Part shown: positions 35,720-46,498 of the stretch, piece after piece
Position numbering within the stretch: position 1 is the stretch's first letter
Layout of the letters: each line of letters begins with the position of its first letter
NCBI GenBank assembly: GCA_021521415.1
Contig: JAIQDT010003563.1
Coordinates: 186,001 to 250,000 of the forward strand
DNA: 64,000 nt
Source of the DNA: Bidens hawaiensis
Taxonomy: Eukaryota > Streptophyta > Magnoliopsida > Asterales > Asteraceae
Direction of reading: 5' to 3'
Notes under the pieces: model-generated
What the model was told of the DNA's origin: nothing
What the model saw: the letters and a program-made list of their open reading frames with translations, nothing else
The model's database searches: none
Program-made: the position numbers and the translations under genes

Positions 35720-38700
35720 TTACTGTTTCTCATTCTCCATAGCCCGAATGATCGGATCATCATCTAGATAGCTTTCATCATCTTCATCTTCAAGTTCGTT
35801 CTCCAAGTCATGTAGTATAGATTGATTAGTCGTCTTACGAGATTGTCTCCTGTGTTTCTTAGGCTCCAGTCGGGGCTCAGCTTGCTTGACTCCCATATCT
35901 CCCATTTTGAATCTGCATTAGTCAAACGGTCACGAGTCAAAATGAGCAAGTCAAACTCATTTTTTTTTTCCTTTATTTTTTTTTAATTTAAGAGTAAAAT
36001 ATCTAGAAGGAGTATATAATATATTATGTTATAACAAAAATAACTAAACAATATATCTGGTTTATATATAAAACTTATTACTATGAACGTATATAAATTA
36101 ATTAATATATAACAATCAAGCCAAGTCAAAGCCGAGCTTGAGCATGGAAAACTACTCACGAGCAGAGCTCGAGCTTTAGAAACAGAGCAAGAAACGAGTT
36201 AAGCTCTAGCTCGGCTAAACTTGGTTCACCACTAGTTTGTGTACAAGTAAGATTACAAACAATGTATTTCAGTAAAAATATAATCATTTTAGTACATAAA
36301 AATGATTGCAGAGGTTTTATGCATTAAAGATACTGTTTAAACAATCAATGCTCGAGCCCGGCTAAACTTTTTCGAGTTTACCCGTTTGAGCATCTAAAAT
36401 GTAATCTGGTGATCTGATTTGACTCGTTAATAAGAAAACAGGTCATAAGACTATATAACAAGATATCTTTATAGAATGAATATAGATGAAGCTAAATATT
36501 TATGTAAGAATATTATGAGCACACCTGACATCACCCTCTCGTTTGGTTCCTACGGTTCGCATCGGGAATTCTTCTTTGATTTTGATCTCGTCAAGCAACT
36601 GGAAATAGTACTGATATCTTTCCCACTCAGTTTTCACAAGGCAGTCAGGTTCGCCAATATGCAAACAATTACTGAATGCACATTTCAAAGGTTGACTTTC
36701 TGAAAGAATTTTGCGAACCTGATAGTAACAGAAGTTCAACGAGTCGATAAAGAATAATAAATCATTATCAATATAATTGTAAAAGCAAAAAAAATTAGAT
36801 CCCAAAAAGAAAAGGTGGCAAACAAGTTGGGTTGACCATTCTAAACACTTTGTCCAGAAAATATTACATAGTTGACTTTTCAGCAACATTTTACTTGTTT
36901 GACCCATCTGATGTGTTTTCTACTAAGCTACTATTTTCATTGTACCCATTCAATATACAAAACAAGACTCAAATCAACCCATTCATAGATGATGGGTAGG
37001 ACTGTAAACGAACCGACCATTCTGTTAAATGTTCGACACGAAGCCCGTTCATGTTTGTTTATTTAATTAAAGAACAGATAAGAGATAAACTTTTTGCTCA
37101 TTTAGTTATAACGAACATGAACGCTCGTTCACTTATGCTCGTGAATGTTCTTTTATGTTTGTTCGTTATAGTTTGTTTAAGTTTATGTATTCATTTATAT
37201 TGTTAGGCCATTACACTTTAGTCCAGTCTTATTAGATTCATATATCATCCACTACAATCAAGCATAGTTCTTTTTAACAGTTTGTGTTCGATCATTTGTT
37301 CAGTTAAAGTTAAACGACTGAACACGAACATGCCCCTGTCTCGTTGTCATTCGGTTTGTTTACAGGCCTATTAATGGGTCAAAATAGCCACCTTTACGAA
37401 CAAGCTTGGTATGAGAACTCAAACCGAGAGTTTGCTAGCAAGTTTCATAAGACCAACCTCTGGGAAGCCAAGTGCAAGGGACTGTTTAGTAACTTTTGTC
37501 AAACTCGGTTGATTAAAACCAGGAGTGTCTGCAACATATCCTCCACCAGATAACGGAAGCAAAGACACATGGCGAGTAGTGTGTTTTCCTCTGCCACTTC
37601 TTGCTGACACTTCACCAACACGTTGATCTTCAAGCCACTTGCTTCCTGAAATCTGTTACATGTGAAATGCAGCAGAATTAATTACAATTTGGACATTTAA
37701 ATCAACGAACTACAAACAGGGTTGAGATCTTAGTATCTTACAGAGTTGGGCCAGTCATCCAATTCTGCAGGTCCAAAGCCAAAGTGATTGCTTCTCAACG
37801 CGTTAATTAAACTAGACTTTCCAACACCACTTGGACCCACAATTACAGAGGTCTGATCTCTCAAGTTGAACTGCAGGGTATCAAGTCTGGTTTTGGTCTC
37901 GACACTGCATATAACCGGTTCATAACCCCAGCTGCGAAGCTTGGATTTCCATGAAATCACAGTCTGCAATAAGATAAAGGAAACTTTGAGTCATGTTCAA
38001 AATAATATACACCTTGTTAGCGGGTAATGAGCCTAATTGTATATCTAGTGACCCTTGCCATCCGAGAAGTAATGCAGACTTCTTATGAAACCAAAAATAT
38101 TATGCAGAAACATACATAAATGGCAGATTATTGCATTATTTCAAATGAATAAAAACTTGACCTAATTATATGTGATAATCAGATTACAAGAGTTACCGAT
38201 AATATGCTACTACAATCCATGGAATCAAAATTATTATGAAGAAACTAACAGAAATGGCAGATCATTGCATTATCTTAAATGAATATAGAACCCGGCCTAA
38301 TTATATATGACAATCAGATGGTGTCTAGTACTAGAAGCTGATATACCTATAAACATCATGAAATGGCATATATTACAGATAACTAACAGAAATGGCAGAT
38401 TATTGCATTATCTTAAATTAATACAGAACTTGACCTAACTATATATGATAATCAGATAGCGTGTAATGCTAGAAGCTAATATACCATAAATGATAAAACA
38501 TCAACGAAACAGGATAGAAGCAGCTAACAGAAATGGCAGATTATTGCATTATCTTAAATTAAAACAGAAATTGGCCTAATTATATATGATTATAAGAGTG
38601 TCTACTACTATAAGCTAATATACCTGGAAACATCCATGAAACTGGATATATTTTGAAGGAACTAACAGAAATGACAGATTATTGCATTATTATCTTAAAT

Positions 38701-39957
38701 GAACACAAAAATTGACCTAATTATATGTGATAATCACATAGTGTCTTAACTCTAGAAGCTAGTATACCTAATAACATCCAGGAATCGAGATAAATTAGAA
38801 CTAACAGAAATGGCATATTATTGCATTATCTTAAACGAATACAGAACTTGACCTTATTATTTATATGATAATCAGATGTGTCTAATACTAAAAGGCTAAA
38901 AGCTAATATACCTAGAAACATACATGACGCAGGAAAGACGGAACTAACAGAAATGGAATAATTATCACGTTATCTCAAATGAAAACAGATTTGACCTAAC
39001 TATATGTGATAATCAGATAGTGTCAAATTCTAGAAGCTAATATACCTGGAAACATCCATGAAACATGATATATTATGAAGGAACTAACAGAAATGGCAGA
39101 TTGCTCTCGTTATCTTAAATGAATACATAACTTGACCGAATTATATCTAATAAATCATATAGTTTCTAACTCTATAGTCTAGAAGCTAATATACCTAGAA
39201 ACATCCATGAAACAAGATATATTATAAGTAACTAACAGAAATGGCAGATTATTACATTAGCTTAAATGAACATGGAATTTGACCTAGTTATATATCATAA
39301 TCAAATTGTGTCTACCGCCTAATTCTAGAATCTAATATACCTAAAAACATCCACAAAACAGGATACATTACAAGTAACTAACATAAACAACAAATTATTA
39401 ATGTAACAACATCATATATACAGAATTTGACCTAGTTATTTATATGATAAACAGACATGTCTAAAGCTAAAAGCTAATATACATACAAGCATACTACATA
39501 CATGAAACAGGATAGAAGTAACTAACAGGAATGGAATAATCATATATCCTAATCCGACAGTGTCTACTCTCTAATTCTATAAGCTAATATACCTACAAAC
39601 ATCCACAAAAACATACTATTAACACATCAACATCATATATACCTCTTCATCTACAAGCTCCGCCTTGTTCAACGCAAGCGTAACCGGCATCCTCGTCGAC
39701 TCCGCCTCAACTAAAAACCTAGTAAGCGAAAACTCCTCCGGCTTCGGCTGATCCAACGAGAACAACACCAGCAGATGATCCACATTAGCCACCGGCGGAT
39801 CGAGTATCTCACTCCTCCTCTCAAACACATTCTCTATCATTCCTCTTCGATCAACCCAATCGATCGAACCGACTAGCACCGTATCACCTACTAATACTCT
39901 CCTCTTAATCTTCTTCAACAAATTCCTCACTACACATAACAATTTCACTCCACTACC
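35720..39957 (-). CDS. RSGA: RsgA/YjeQ-type small-subunit assembly GTPase, N-terminal exon not found
   Basis: Five exons read through: about 39957-39643, 37963-37742, 37652-37458, 36718-36525, 35912-35720. The GTPase motifs are in circularly permuted order: G4 TLALNKAELVD, G1 GPSGVGKSSLINAL, G3 DTPGF. Before them is the end of the OB fold (RRVLVGDTVLVGSIDWVDRRG). After them is the zinc-binding CAFSNCLHIGEPDC domain. The tail is acidic and ends AMENEKQ. RsgA proteins bind the 30S decoding region late in maturation; plant forms act in organelles. The first exon found begins after a possible AG acceptor at about 39958 and has no ATG. The usual upstream exon (transit peptide and first OB strands) is not recognisable before the opposite-strand F-box gene. 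Two Helitrons lie in that space. The remaining exons are intact, so the loss is either recent or an exon is unrecognised. Confidence 0.88.
35960..36410. repeat. AGCTCG-family repeat debris in the last RsgA intron
   Basis: GCCGAGCTTGAGCATGG, GAGCAGAGCTCGAGC (about 36120-36180) and GCTCGAGCCCGGCTAAAC (about 36349) mark one or two truncated AGCTCG MITEs. Ends not resolved. Confidence 0.5.
36997..37370. mobile_element. hAT-like MITE in RsgA intron, GAACATGAAC family
   Basis: Ends TAGGACTGTAAACGAACCG and CGGTTTGTTTACAGGCCTA. Flanks ATGATGGG and TTAATGGG match at 6 of 8. Relative of 7330-7693. Confidence 0.8.
38085..39615. repeat. About 141-bp tandem repeat, 11 units, in RsgA intron 1
   Basis: AACTAACAGAAATGGCAGAT recurs near 38097 (variant), 38245, 38383, 38525, 38662, 38803, 38943, 39082, 39231, 39376 and 39519, spacings 136-150 bp. 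Each unit also has TTGCATTATCTTAAATGAA, TTGACCTAATTATATATGAT, AATCAGATAGTGTCTA, CTAGAAGCTAATATACCT and AAACATCCATGAAAC. Units are diverged. The array fills almost the whole 1.68 kb intron between the first and second exons found. Confidence 0.93.
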
Positions 39958-40087
39958 TTCCGATTAAACAATTAAACGTGAAACAATCTATGATATATAA
40001 TCTCCTTGAAAGTATTCACTTGACAACTAAAAACAAATTTATAAGTTTATCATGAGTAAAACACTAAAACACAGGATATTGATAATA
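39958..40087. other. Short unique stretch upstream of the first RsgA exon found
   Basis: 130 bp of AT-rich sequence with no ATG-led frame joining the RsgA exon; an in-frame TAA lies just before it. Confidence 0.5.
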
Positions 40088-40698
40088 TCTATAATATATA
40101 TAAACGAAGACCCTACGTGCCGCGATGTGGTCGTTCCCCATTTTTTTGGAGTCACCAGATTTGCTTGATTTTTAAATGGAGGCTTCTCATGCATTTTACC
40201 CGAATTCATGGGTACGAGTCTTACCAAACCTAGATATTCCTTAAACCGGGTTATAACATCTCATTAAATTAAAAATTATTCTCATCAAATTATTTATGTA
40301 AAAATCCTATAAAATATGATATACTAAAAATTAATATCTTATTTATTTTAAAAAAGATATATATATTATTTAACTTAAAAAACCTATTTTATAGTAAAAG
40401 AAATAAACGGGTCTTGGGTCTCATCAAACCATAAGTATATTATTAACTTTCATAAATATTATTTATAGTTAAAAAAAACAATTTTATAGTAAAAAAAATA
40501 AACTGGTCGGGTCTCATCAAAACCATATAGCTTTTAAACCGGGTTATAACATCTCATTTATTTGTGAAATAATTTATCATCAAACGATAACTATATTATT
40601 AACTTTCATACAATAAAAAAATATAAATTCAAAAAATAAATAAATATTAGAATAAACAATATAAAACAACCCCCGTAATACGGGGGGATAAAAACTAG
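40088..40698 (+). mobile_element. Non-autonomous Helitron, copy A, both ends intact
   Basis: Starts TCTATAATATATATAAACG directly after A (40087) and ends CTAG directly before T (40699). A perfect hairpin CCCCCGTAATACGGGGG lies at 40670-40686, 8 nt before CTAG. These are the defining Helitron features. It is 611 bp with no coding capacity. Confidence 0.9.
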
Positions 40699-40775
40699 TA
40701 ATAATATATAAGGAAAAATACTATGTGCTATATAACATGATATTAGTTGTACCAATAAAAGAAAGAATGGTATTG

Positions 40776-41346
40776 TTATAATATATATAAACAAAGACAT
40801 AAAAATCCTACGTGTCGTGATGGGTCGCTCTCCATTTTCTTGGAGTCACCAGATTTGCTTGATTTTTAAATGGAGGCTTCTCGTGCATTTGACCCGAATT
40901 CATGGGTATGGGTCTTACCAAACCCATATATTCCTTAAACGAGTTATATCTTATTAAATAAAAAATTATTCTTACCAAATTATTGATGTAAAAATACTAT
41001 AAAATAGGATATACTAAAAATTAATATCTTATTTATTTTAAAAAAGATATATATTATTTAAATTAAAAAACCAATTTTGTAGTAAAAAATATAAAGGGGT
41101 CTCGAGTCTCATCAAACCATAAGCATATTATTAACTTCATAAATAATTTTATAGTAAAAAAATAAACGGGTCTTGATAGCTTTTAAACCGGGTTATAACA
41201 TCTCATTTATTTGTAAAACAATTTATCATCAAACCGTAAGTATATTATTAACTTTCATACAATAAAAAAAATATAAATTTAAAAAATAAATAAATATTAG
41301 AACAAATAATATAAAACAACCCCGTAATACAAGAGATAAAAACTAG
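40776..41346 (+). mobile_element. Non-autonomous Helitron, copy B, decayed ends
   Basis: Same family and orientation as copy A, 77 bp downstream. Starts TTATAATATATATAAAC (first C lost) and ends AACTAG|T. Its hairpin has decayed to CCCCGTAATACAAGAG. Shared internal landmarks include TTGGAGTCACCAGATTTGC and TTTTAAATGGAGGCTTCTC. Confidence 0.85.
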
Positions 41347-41569
41347 TTGTCAATATTTATCGATATCCGCAATATTTAGTAAATGGCTACAAAATAAAGA
41401 GAGTCTGACAAATGAGTTGAACCATCGAAACAATAAGTGGATGTTATTTCATCCTTTAGTATAGGATAGAAATACAACTTATTACTCAAACCTTCTATAT
41501 TTTATACATGCTATTCACATGTATGTATATATATTTGTTTGTTAACGTTAACACGTATGCTAAGACAGT

Positions 41570-41572
<3 letters not shown>
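41347..41572. other. Short spacer
   Basis: AT-rich, nothing recognised. Confidence 0.4.

Positions 41573-41608
<36 letters not shown>
41573..41608. repeat. (AT)n microsatellite
   Basis: About 17 AT units next to the (ATC)n tail of the SINE-like repeat. Confidence 0.9.
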
Positions 41609-41610
<2 letters not shown>

Positions 41611-41875
41611 TCATCATCATCGTACTCAGTATATCCCACCAATAGCAATGCTATGGTAGGGTCTGAGGAGGGTAAGATGTAGACAACCTTACCTCTACCC
41701 CATAGGGATAGAGAGGCTGCTTCCGATGAGACCCCCGGCTCGATAGTAGTTTTGCATCAAGCCTTGGACATAAGGCACATAGCACTCAATCATCGGGACA
41801 CCGGCTGATTGGTGCATGTGCCCTTGTCTTTCGGCTATCAACGCCACCACATGATGCCTGAATAACCTTCCCCCA
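41609..41875 (-). mobile_element. Au-SINE-like repeat, minus orientation
   Basis: Read on the minus strand it shows GAGCCGGGGGTCTCATCGG, CAGCCTCTCTATCCC, GGTAAGGTTGTCTACATC, CTTACCCTCCTCAGACCC and a (GAT)n tail. These landmarks match my recollection of the 3' part of the plant Au SINE family. The tRNA-related head would lie near 41800-41875. Confidence 0.7.
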
Positions 41876-41991
41876 CTTTTAACGTTATTTTCACGAGATT
41901 AGTAAAATAACGTCAAAATTAGTGCAATTTTACTTTTGCCCACCCGAGAGTTCACACATATATACATTATATGCGTGCACCGCCAGCAGGG

Positions 41992-41993
<2 letters not shown>

Positions 41994-42035
<42 letters not shown>
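41994..42035. repeat. (TA)n microsatellite
   Basis: About 20 TA units. ORFs crossing it are artefacts. Confidence 0.9.
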
Positions 42036-42039
<4 letters not shown>

Positions 42040-43020
42040 AAGTTTGGATTCTGTTGTGAAATACCTAATACTAAATAGGTTAAGCAATTTATGTTTGGAG
42101 TATACAATTTTTAAATGCTGAGTTAATATATTTTATAAACAATAATACGAACCGGGTTCATATTAAACATTTCGATCTGTCGCCATGCGACCCAACAACT
42201 CATCAACCCGACACACTATTAACACTCTAAGTTATAAGCAAACATGTTAAAATGATAGGAAACCAGTGGGAAAATATCGATACTTTGAATCCCTAAACTA
42301 CCATCTATTGGATTTTGAAACCAACTTGAGTAGTTAAACCACCGATTCAACTATCAATCCTTTTGTGCTTAATTGAAAGGTATGCATGAGTTTGTTCCGT
42401 AAAATCTTAAAGTATTTGAACACTCCACCTCTTGTGTAGATGACAAACACCTTATTACTACCACACTACTTTTAACGGTTTGAGATATTCAGACCCCATA
42501 TTGCTACATCCAACCACCTTCTGACATCTATACAACTAGACGGACTTGTATAGGATTATACAGGTCGTATAGATGTCAAATGACGTTCACGTAAACATAA
42601 AACGAGTCGTATAACATGCATCCATATATACAAGTGAATTTGAGCAAGAATGTGATATTACGGCATACACAAAGCGTACATGGCCTTAGCATAGTTCTCC
42701 ATTGATTAATTACATGTCTCTTGCACTATATGAGACGTTAGGGCTTATAAAACTCGTAATATCTATTGTATAGAATTATAGGTTTATACGAGTTGCATAA
42801 GTCCTAAGTCCTAACATAAATAAGTCAGGATACAATATATGTTGATTTAAAAAAGATGAAAAATATATGTTGTCCAAAACCTGACGAGTAATTACTCTAC
42901 AACCTGCCGGGTTTAAAACGAGCTTTCATAATCATGTATCGGTCTGAAAATAACTAAACCACGTCAGGACTTATATACATACACGCCATGTTTTTTTATT
43001 AATATACACACACACATACA
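42036..43020. other. Intergenic, no gene seen
   Basis: AT-rich spacer between the divergent RsgA and F-box/kelch genes. I searched the minus strand for an RsgA first exon (transit peptide, OB-fold start) and saw none. Confidence 0.45.
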
Positions 43021-43345
43021 TATAGGGTGCAATTACTGTACGCTAATGCCTTAACGTACGTTAGGTACACGAGACGCTCAAAGGCAAAAAACAAAGGTAA
43101 AAACCTAAAACGCTCAGAAAACGCTCACAAAACTTAAACGCAACAAACACTCAAAAAATGGTATTTGTGAAAAAATGAAAAATTGATCGATTAATCATCC
43201 AAAACTGTTTTTTTCGGTGAACAAAAGATTGATTGGATGTGTATTGACAATTTCGAGATGTTTGGATGTGTTTTCATGGATCGATTCGTGAAAAAATGGA
43301 TTCGCGTACGTAATGTACGTTAAGACATTAGTGTATTGGATCTTT
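43021..43345. repeat. MITE-like element with about 30-bp inverted repeats
   Basis: CTAATGCCTTAACGTACGTT (about 43042) is inverted as AATGTACGTTAAGACATTAG near 43312. The interior has repeated ACGCTCA units and GATTGATTGGATGTG. No ORF. Superfamily uncertain. Confidence 0.6.
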
Positions 43346-43689
43346 TCATTATACATATAATACATATAGATATATACGAGTAGTATAAACCATAAGTCAG
43401 AATAAATATAGTATAATTTATTTGGATTTAAATTTAAAAAAGCAGAAAAAACGTGTCCATTGATATGGATAATAATTGAGCACCACAAAGCTCCCACTAT
43501 AATTGGTGAGATTGCAAAATATTCTGGTCACTGTCATTACCGATTAGGTCGTAATATTAATAACCTCATCCCATATTTTATCCCGACATCGACTGGACTC
43601 TAGTCTGATTCTGTCAAATTTTTATCCATTTTACCTTGATTTTAGCCTCATTATTTCTTTATATATATATCAACCCGTAATCATCATCA

Positions 43690-43773
43690 TATATTCATTA
43701 TATCCATTTCATCCATTTCCATTTCTTCTTACACCCCAATTCACTCTATACATATATACATCTCTTCAATTCA

Positions 43774-43846
<73 letters not shown>

Positions 43847-43859
43847 GTAATAATCATGT

Positions 43860-43893
<34 letters not shown>

Positions 43894-44294
43894 GCTTTCT
43901 GTTTTAACTGTTTAAATAAATCCGACGGTAATTATTATTATCATTATTATTGTTGTGTTTTCAATTGAGGTAATAATAATAATAATTACGTGTTTCTGTT
44001 CATTATATGTTCATGATTTGACCTAATTTGCTTTGTATGCTTCTGGTTATTTACTGTTTATGCTGATTTATTTGATGTCATTGTAAGATTAAGATCTGTT
44101 TGATGCTGTATTATTATTATATCCATTTTTACTCTAAATATATTCAATTTAGGTAATTAGTTAATCATAGTTTCATGATTTGACCTAATTTCTGTTGTAT
44201 GCTTTGGTTATTTACTGTTTATAGTTTATACTGTGTTCTTCATGTCATTGTAAGATCTGTTTGATGTTGTATAATAATAATAATAATAATTATC

Positions 44295-44325
<31 letters not shown>

Positions 44326-44330
44326 TTGGA
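43690..44330 (+). other. 5'UTR exon and triplicated leader-intron donor of the F-box/kelch gene
   Basis: A pyrimidine-rich leader (about 43690-43774) ends TTCAATTCAG|GTAATAAT. The same donor context recurs at 43969 (TTCAATTGAG|GTAATAAT) and 44152 (TTCAATTTAG|GTAATTAG). Between the last two copies a roughly 185-bp unit (CATGATTTGACCTAATTT, GGTTATTTACTGTTTAT, CATTGTAAGAT, CTGTTTGATG) is tandemly duplicated. Large (AAT)n runs lie at 43776-43846 and 44272-44328. Confidence 0.6.
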
Positions 44331-46160
44331 ATGTTAATCAAGTAACTCGGTCTGGTGTCAATATGTGTTGCTTTCGTAGCGTAAGATCTAAACTGTGTGA
44401 ATGTTTTTTTTATGTTATTTAATTTGAATTTGTTGATTGTTACTAGATCTGACCCGTTATTGGCTGATAATAATCCATACTTACACTTTGGCTGATAATA
44501 ATACATACTTTCACTTTTGTTACGAAGTGCAATTTGGTAGTATAATCATCATAGATTTATACTTGATTCTTACTCGAGTTCTCTCACAATAATGATTATG
44601 AACGAAATGGAGAAACGTACTGGCGAAATTGAGTATAATTCGAATGTAAATTGAAAGTAAATTCTATGGTAATTACTGATTATGCTATCGGGATTGTTGT
44701 TGACAACAAAAGTGAAAGTTAAGATTATCATTGGTCAAAGTATAAGTATCCAATTTTCCGTTTTTTTTTTAACTTTTGTAAAGATGTGTTTTTTTCTTTC
44801 TTTTTTTTATTGTTATTTTTTTAAGATCTGTAGATTTTGAATCAGTTTTGTTCCTGAACTTGATTTGAAATCCGGTGAGGATAATCTGATCTAGTCCCGT
44901 TTATTGAATTTCTGTTAATAATAATAACCATAATCGTGTGGATTAGCTTCTGGTGTTGGTCTTCTATATGCCAGTAAACAGTTGATGTTGTAGAAATAAA
45001 TCAACTTTTGCTGTCAAATATGTCATTTTCTGAATAATAAGTCATTGATAATGACCGAATTTATAGTCAAACTCATTATCCTTTTCTTTAATGCCGATAA
45101 ATATTTCCTTTACACGATATATACGTTTGACATAAAACAATAATCTTGAAGGTGTGACATAAACCTAATGATTTGTGCAATTTTTGTAAGTTGTGATTAA
45201 AGTTTAATGGATACATGACTCTCATAGATCCACCTTATCACCTTTTGAATTCAATTTTTGACTGAATTTATTGTTGGGTGTTTGGTGTGGTAGGTGTGAC
45301 TGTGGTGGTAGGTATGCTTGAGGATGTACCCTTTAAGAATGCTTTATATATAAGTTTAGTGTTATTAGTTATAGACTTGTAGAACGCGTAGCAAATAAGA
45401 AGCACGTGTCGATTTATGTTCTTTGTTAGGTGTTAATCAGTTGACTTTTTGTCTAATTGCTAACATTATAAATTAATTGTGCCACCTGTTTATTATCAAG
45501 CACCTTCACGAAGCAACACTGATTGTGCATATGATAACTGTAAATAGTACTTTGATTTGATCATGCTTACAAATGTTTATATGATTATGTTTAATTTAGT
45601 AGGTGATTGTGCAGATATAGATCAAATGGAATATATAGGGGGTTAAACCAAACTCTATGGCCTTGGCTGGTATGATCTACTTCTAATCGTTTCATTTCGT
45701 CTTTAATGTACACGTTGACTTTTGCGTCAAAGTCAATAGGTGTCGTTTTCAAATCTGATATACATTTTCTCAAGAAAACGTTGATAATACTGTTAACAAG
45801 TTTAAACAACGGGTGCTTTTGAATATGTACCAAGATTAATATTGGTCTTGAGTTTGAGAAATTGTGGTTTTACCTAACAGTTACTTATCTTGCAAGGAAA
45901 CGGGTCACATCGATAGAATGTGTCAGAAGTCACCAAAAGAGTATTTTTAATATAATTTCTTGATACATATCTGGCACATTAGTTATTTAACAAAATAAAA
46001 TATAGTGAGACAAAAAGTGTTTTGGGTCAACCCGATCCATTTTGACTTGTCGCCCAACCTGGTTAACATGCCCATCTCTTTTACTTTAATGTCAACTTGC
46101 ATATCTTCCTTAATTCTTTGAAACTTTTTTTAAAATTTGAATCATGGTTACTATTTACTA
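44331..46160 (+). other. Probable leader intron of the F-box/kelch gene
   Basis: AT-rich sequence with no recognised gene. A short duplication of TGGCTGATAATAATMCATACTT occurs near 44460 and 44490. The minus-strand ORF at 45591-45833 has no family features I recognise. A TACGCAG acceptor near 46167 may end the intron. Confidence 0.45.
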
Positions 46161-46498
46161 TACGCAGATTACTCACTGTCTGCAGTTAGAAGCAAGTCTG
46201 GAACTTTAGGATTTAAGGTTATTGAAGGCGAAAGAAAGACAGAAAATTACTCCGGAAATAGGACACCTGGCATGGAATTTGAACCAGATTGGACAAGTTA
46301 CAAAAAATATTCTGCTTGTAGAACTCAAGTGATTAGTACCACAACTTCGTGGGCCCGTAAGATACCTATAAGTGAAGGGTATCATGAGTTTCTGTAGTCA
46401 ACATCTTACAATTTCAATTCCTTTCTTATTATTCTTTTCTTCTAATCAAGAAGAACAATTTGATCAACTCTGAAAAGTTTAGCCTTTTGCACTTTAAC

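Noticed and set aside
38085..39615. CRISPR-like regular spacing
   Set aside because: The whole 141-bp unit repeats, with no unique spacers, in a plant intron. It is a minisatellite.
39619..39642. Extension of the RsgA exon past DEE into VYMM
   Set aside because: This reads into the intron; a GTATAT donor follows the GAG codon and the next exon continues the family sequence.
41899..42121. ORFs on both strands near 42 kb
   Set aside because: Coding made of (TA)n giving Tyr-Ile repeats; not a protein.
45591..45833. 80-codon minus-strand ORF
   Set aside because: No recognisable domain and no splice partner; lies in the probable kelch leader intron.
46460..46498. Upstream extension of the kelch frame (INSEKFSLLHFN)
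   Set aside because: The codon at 46460 is TTG, not ATG; the first in-frame ATG is 46499.
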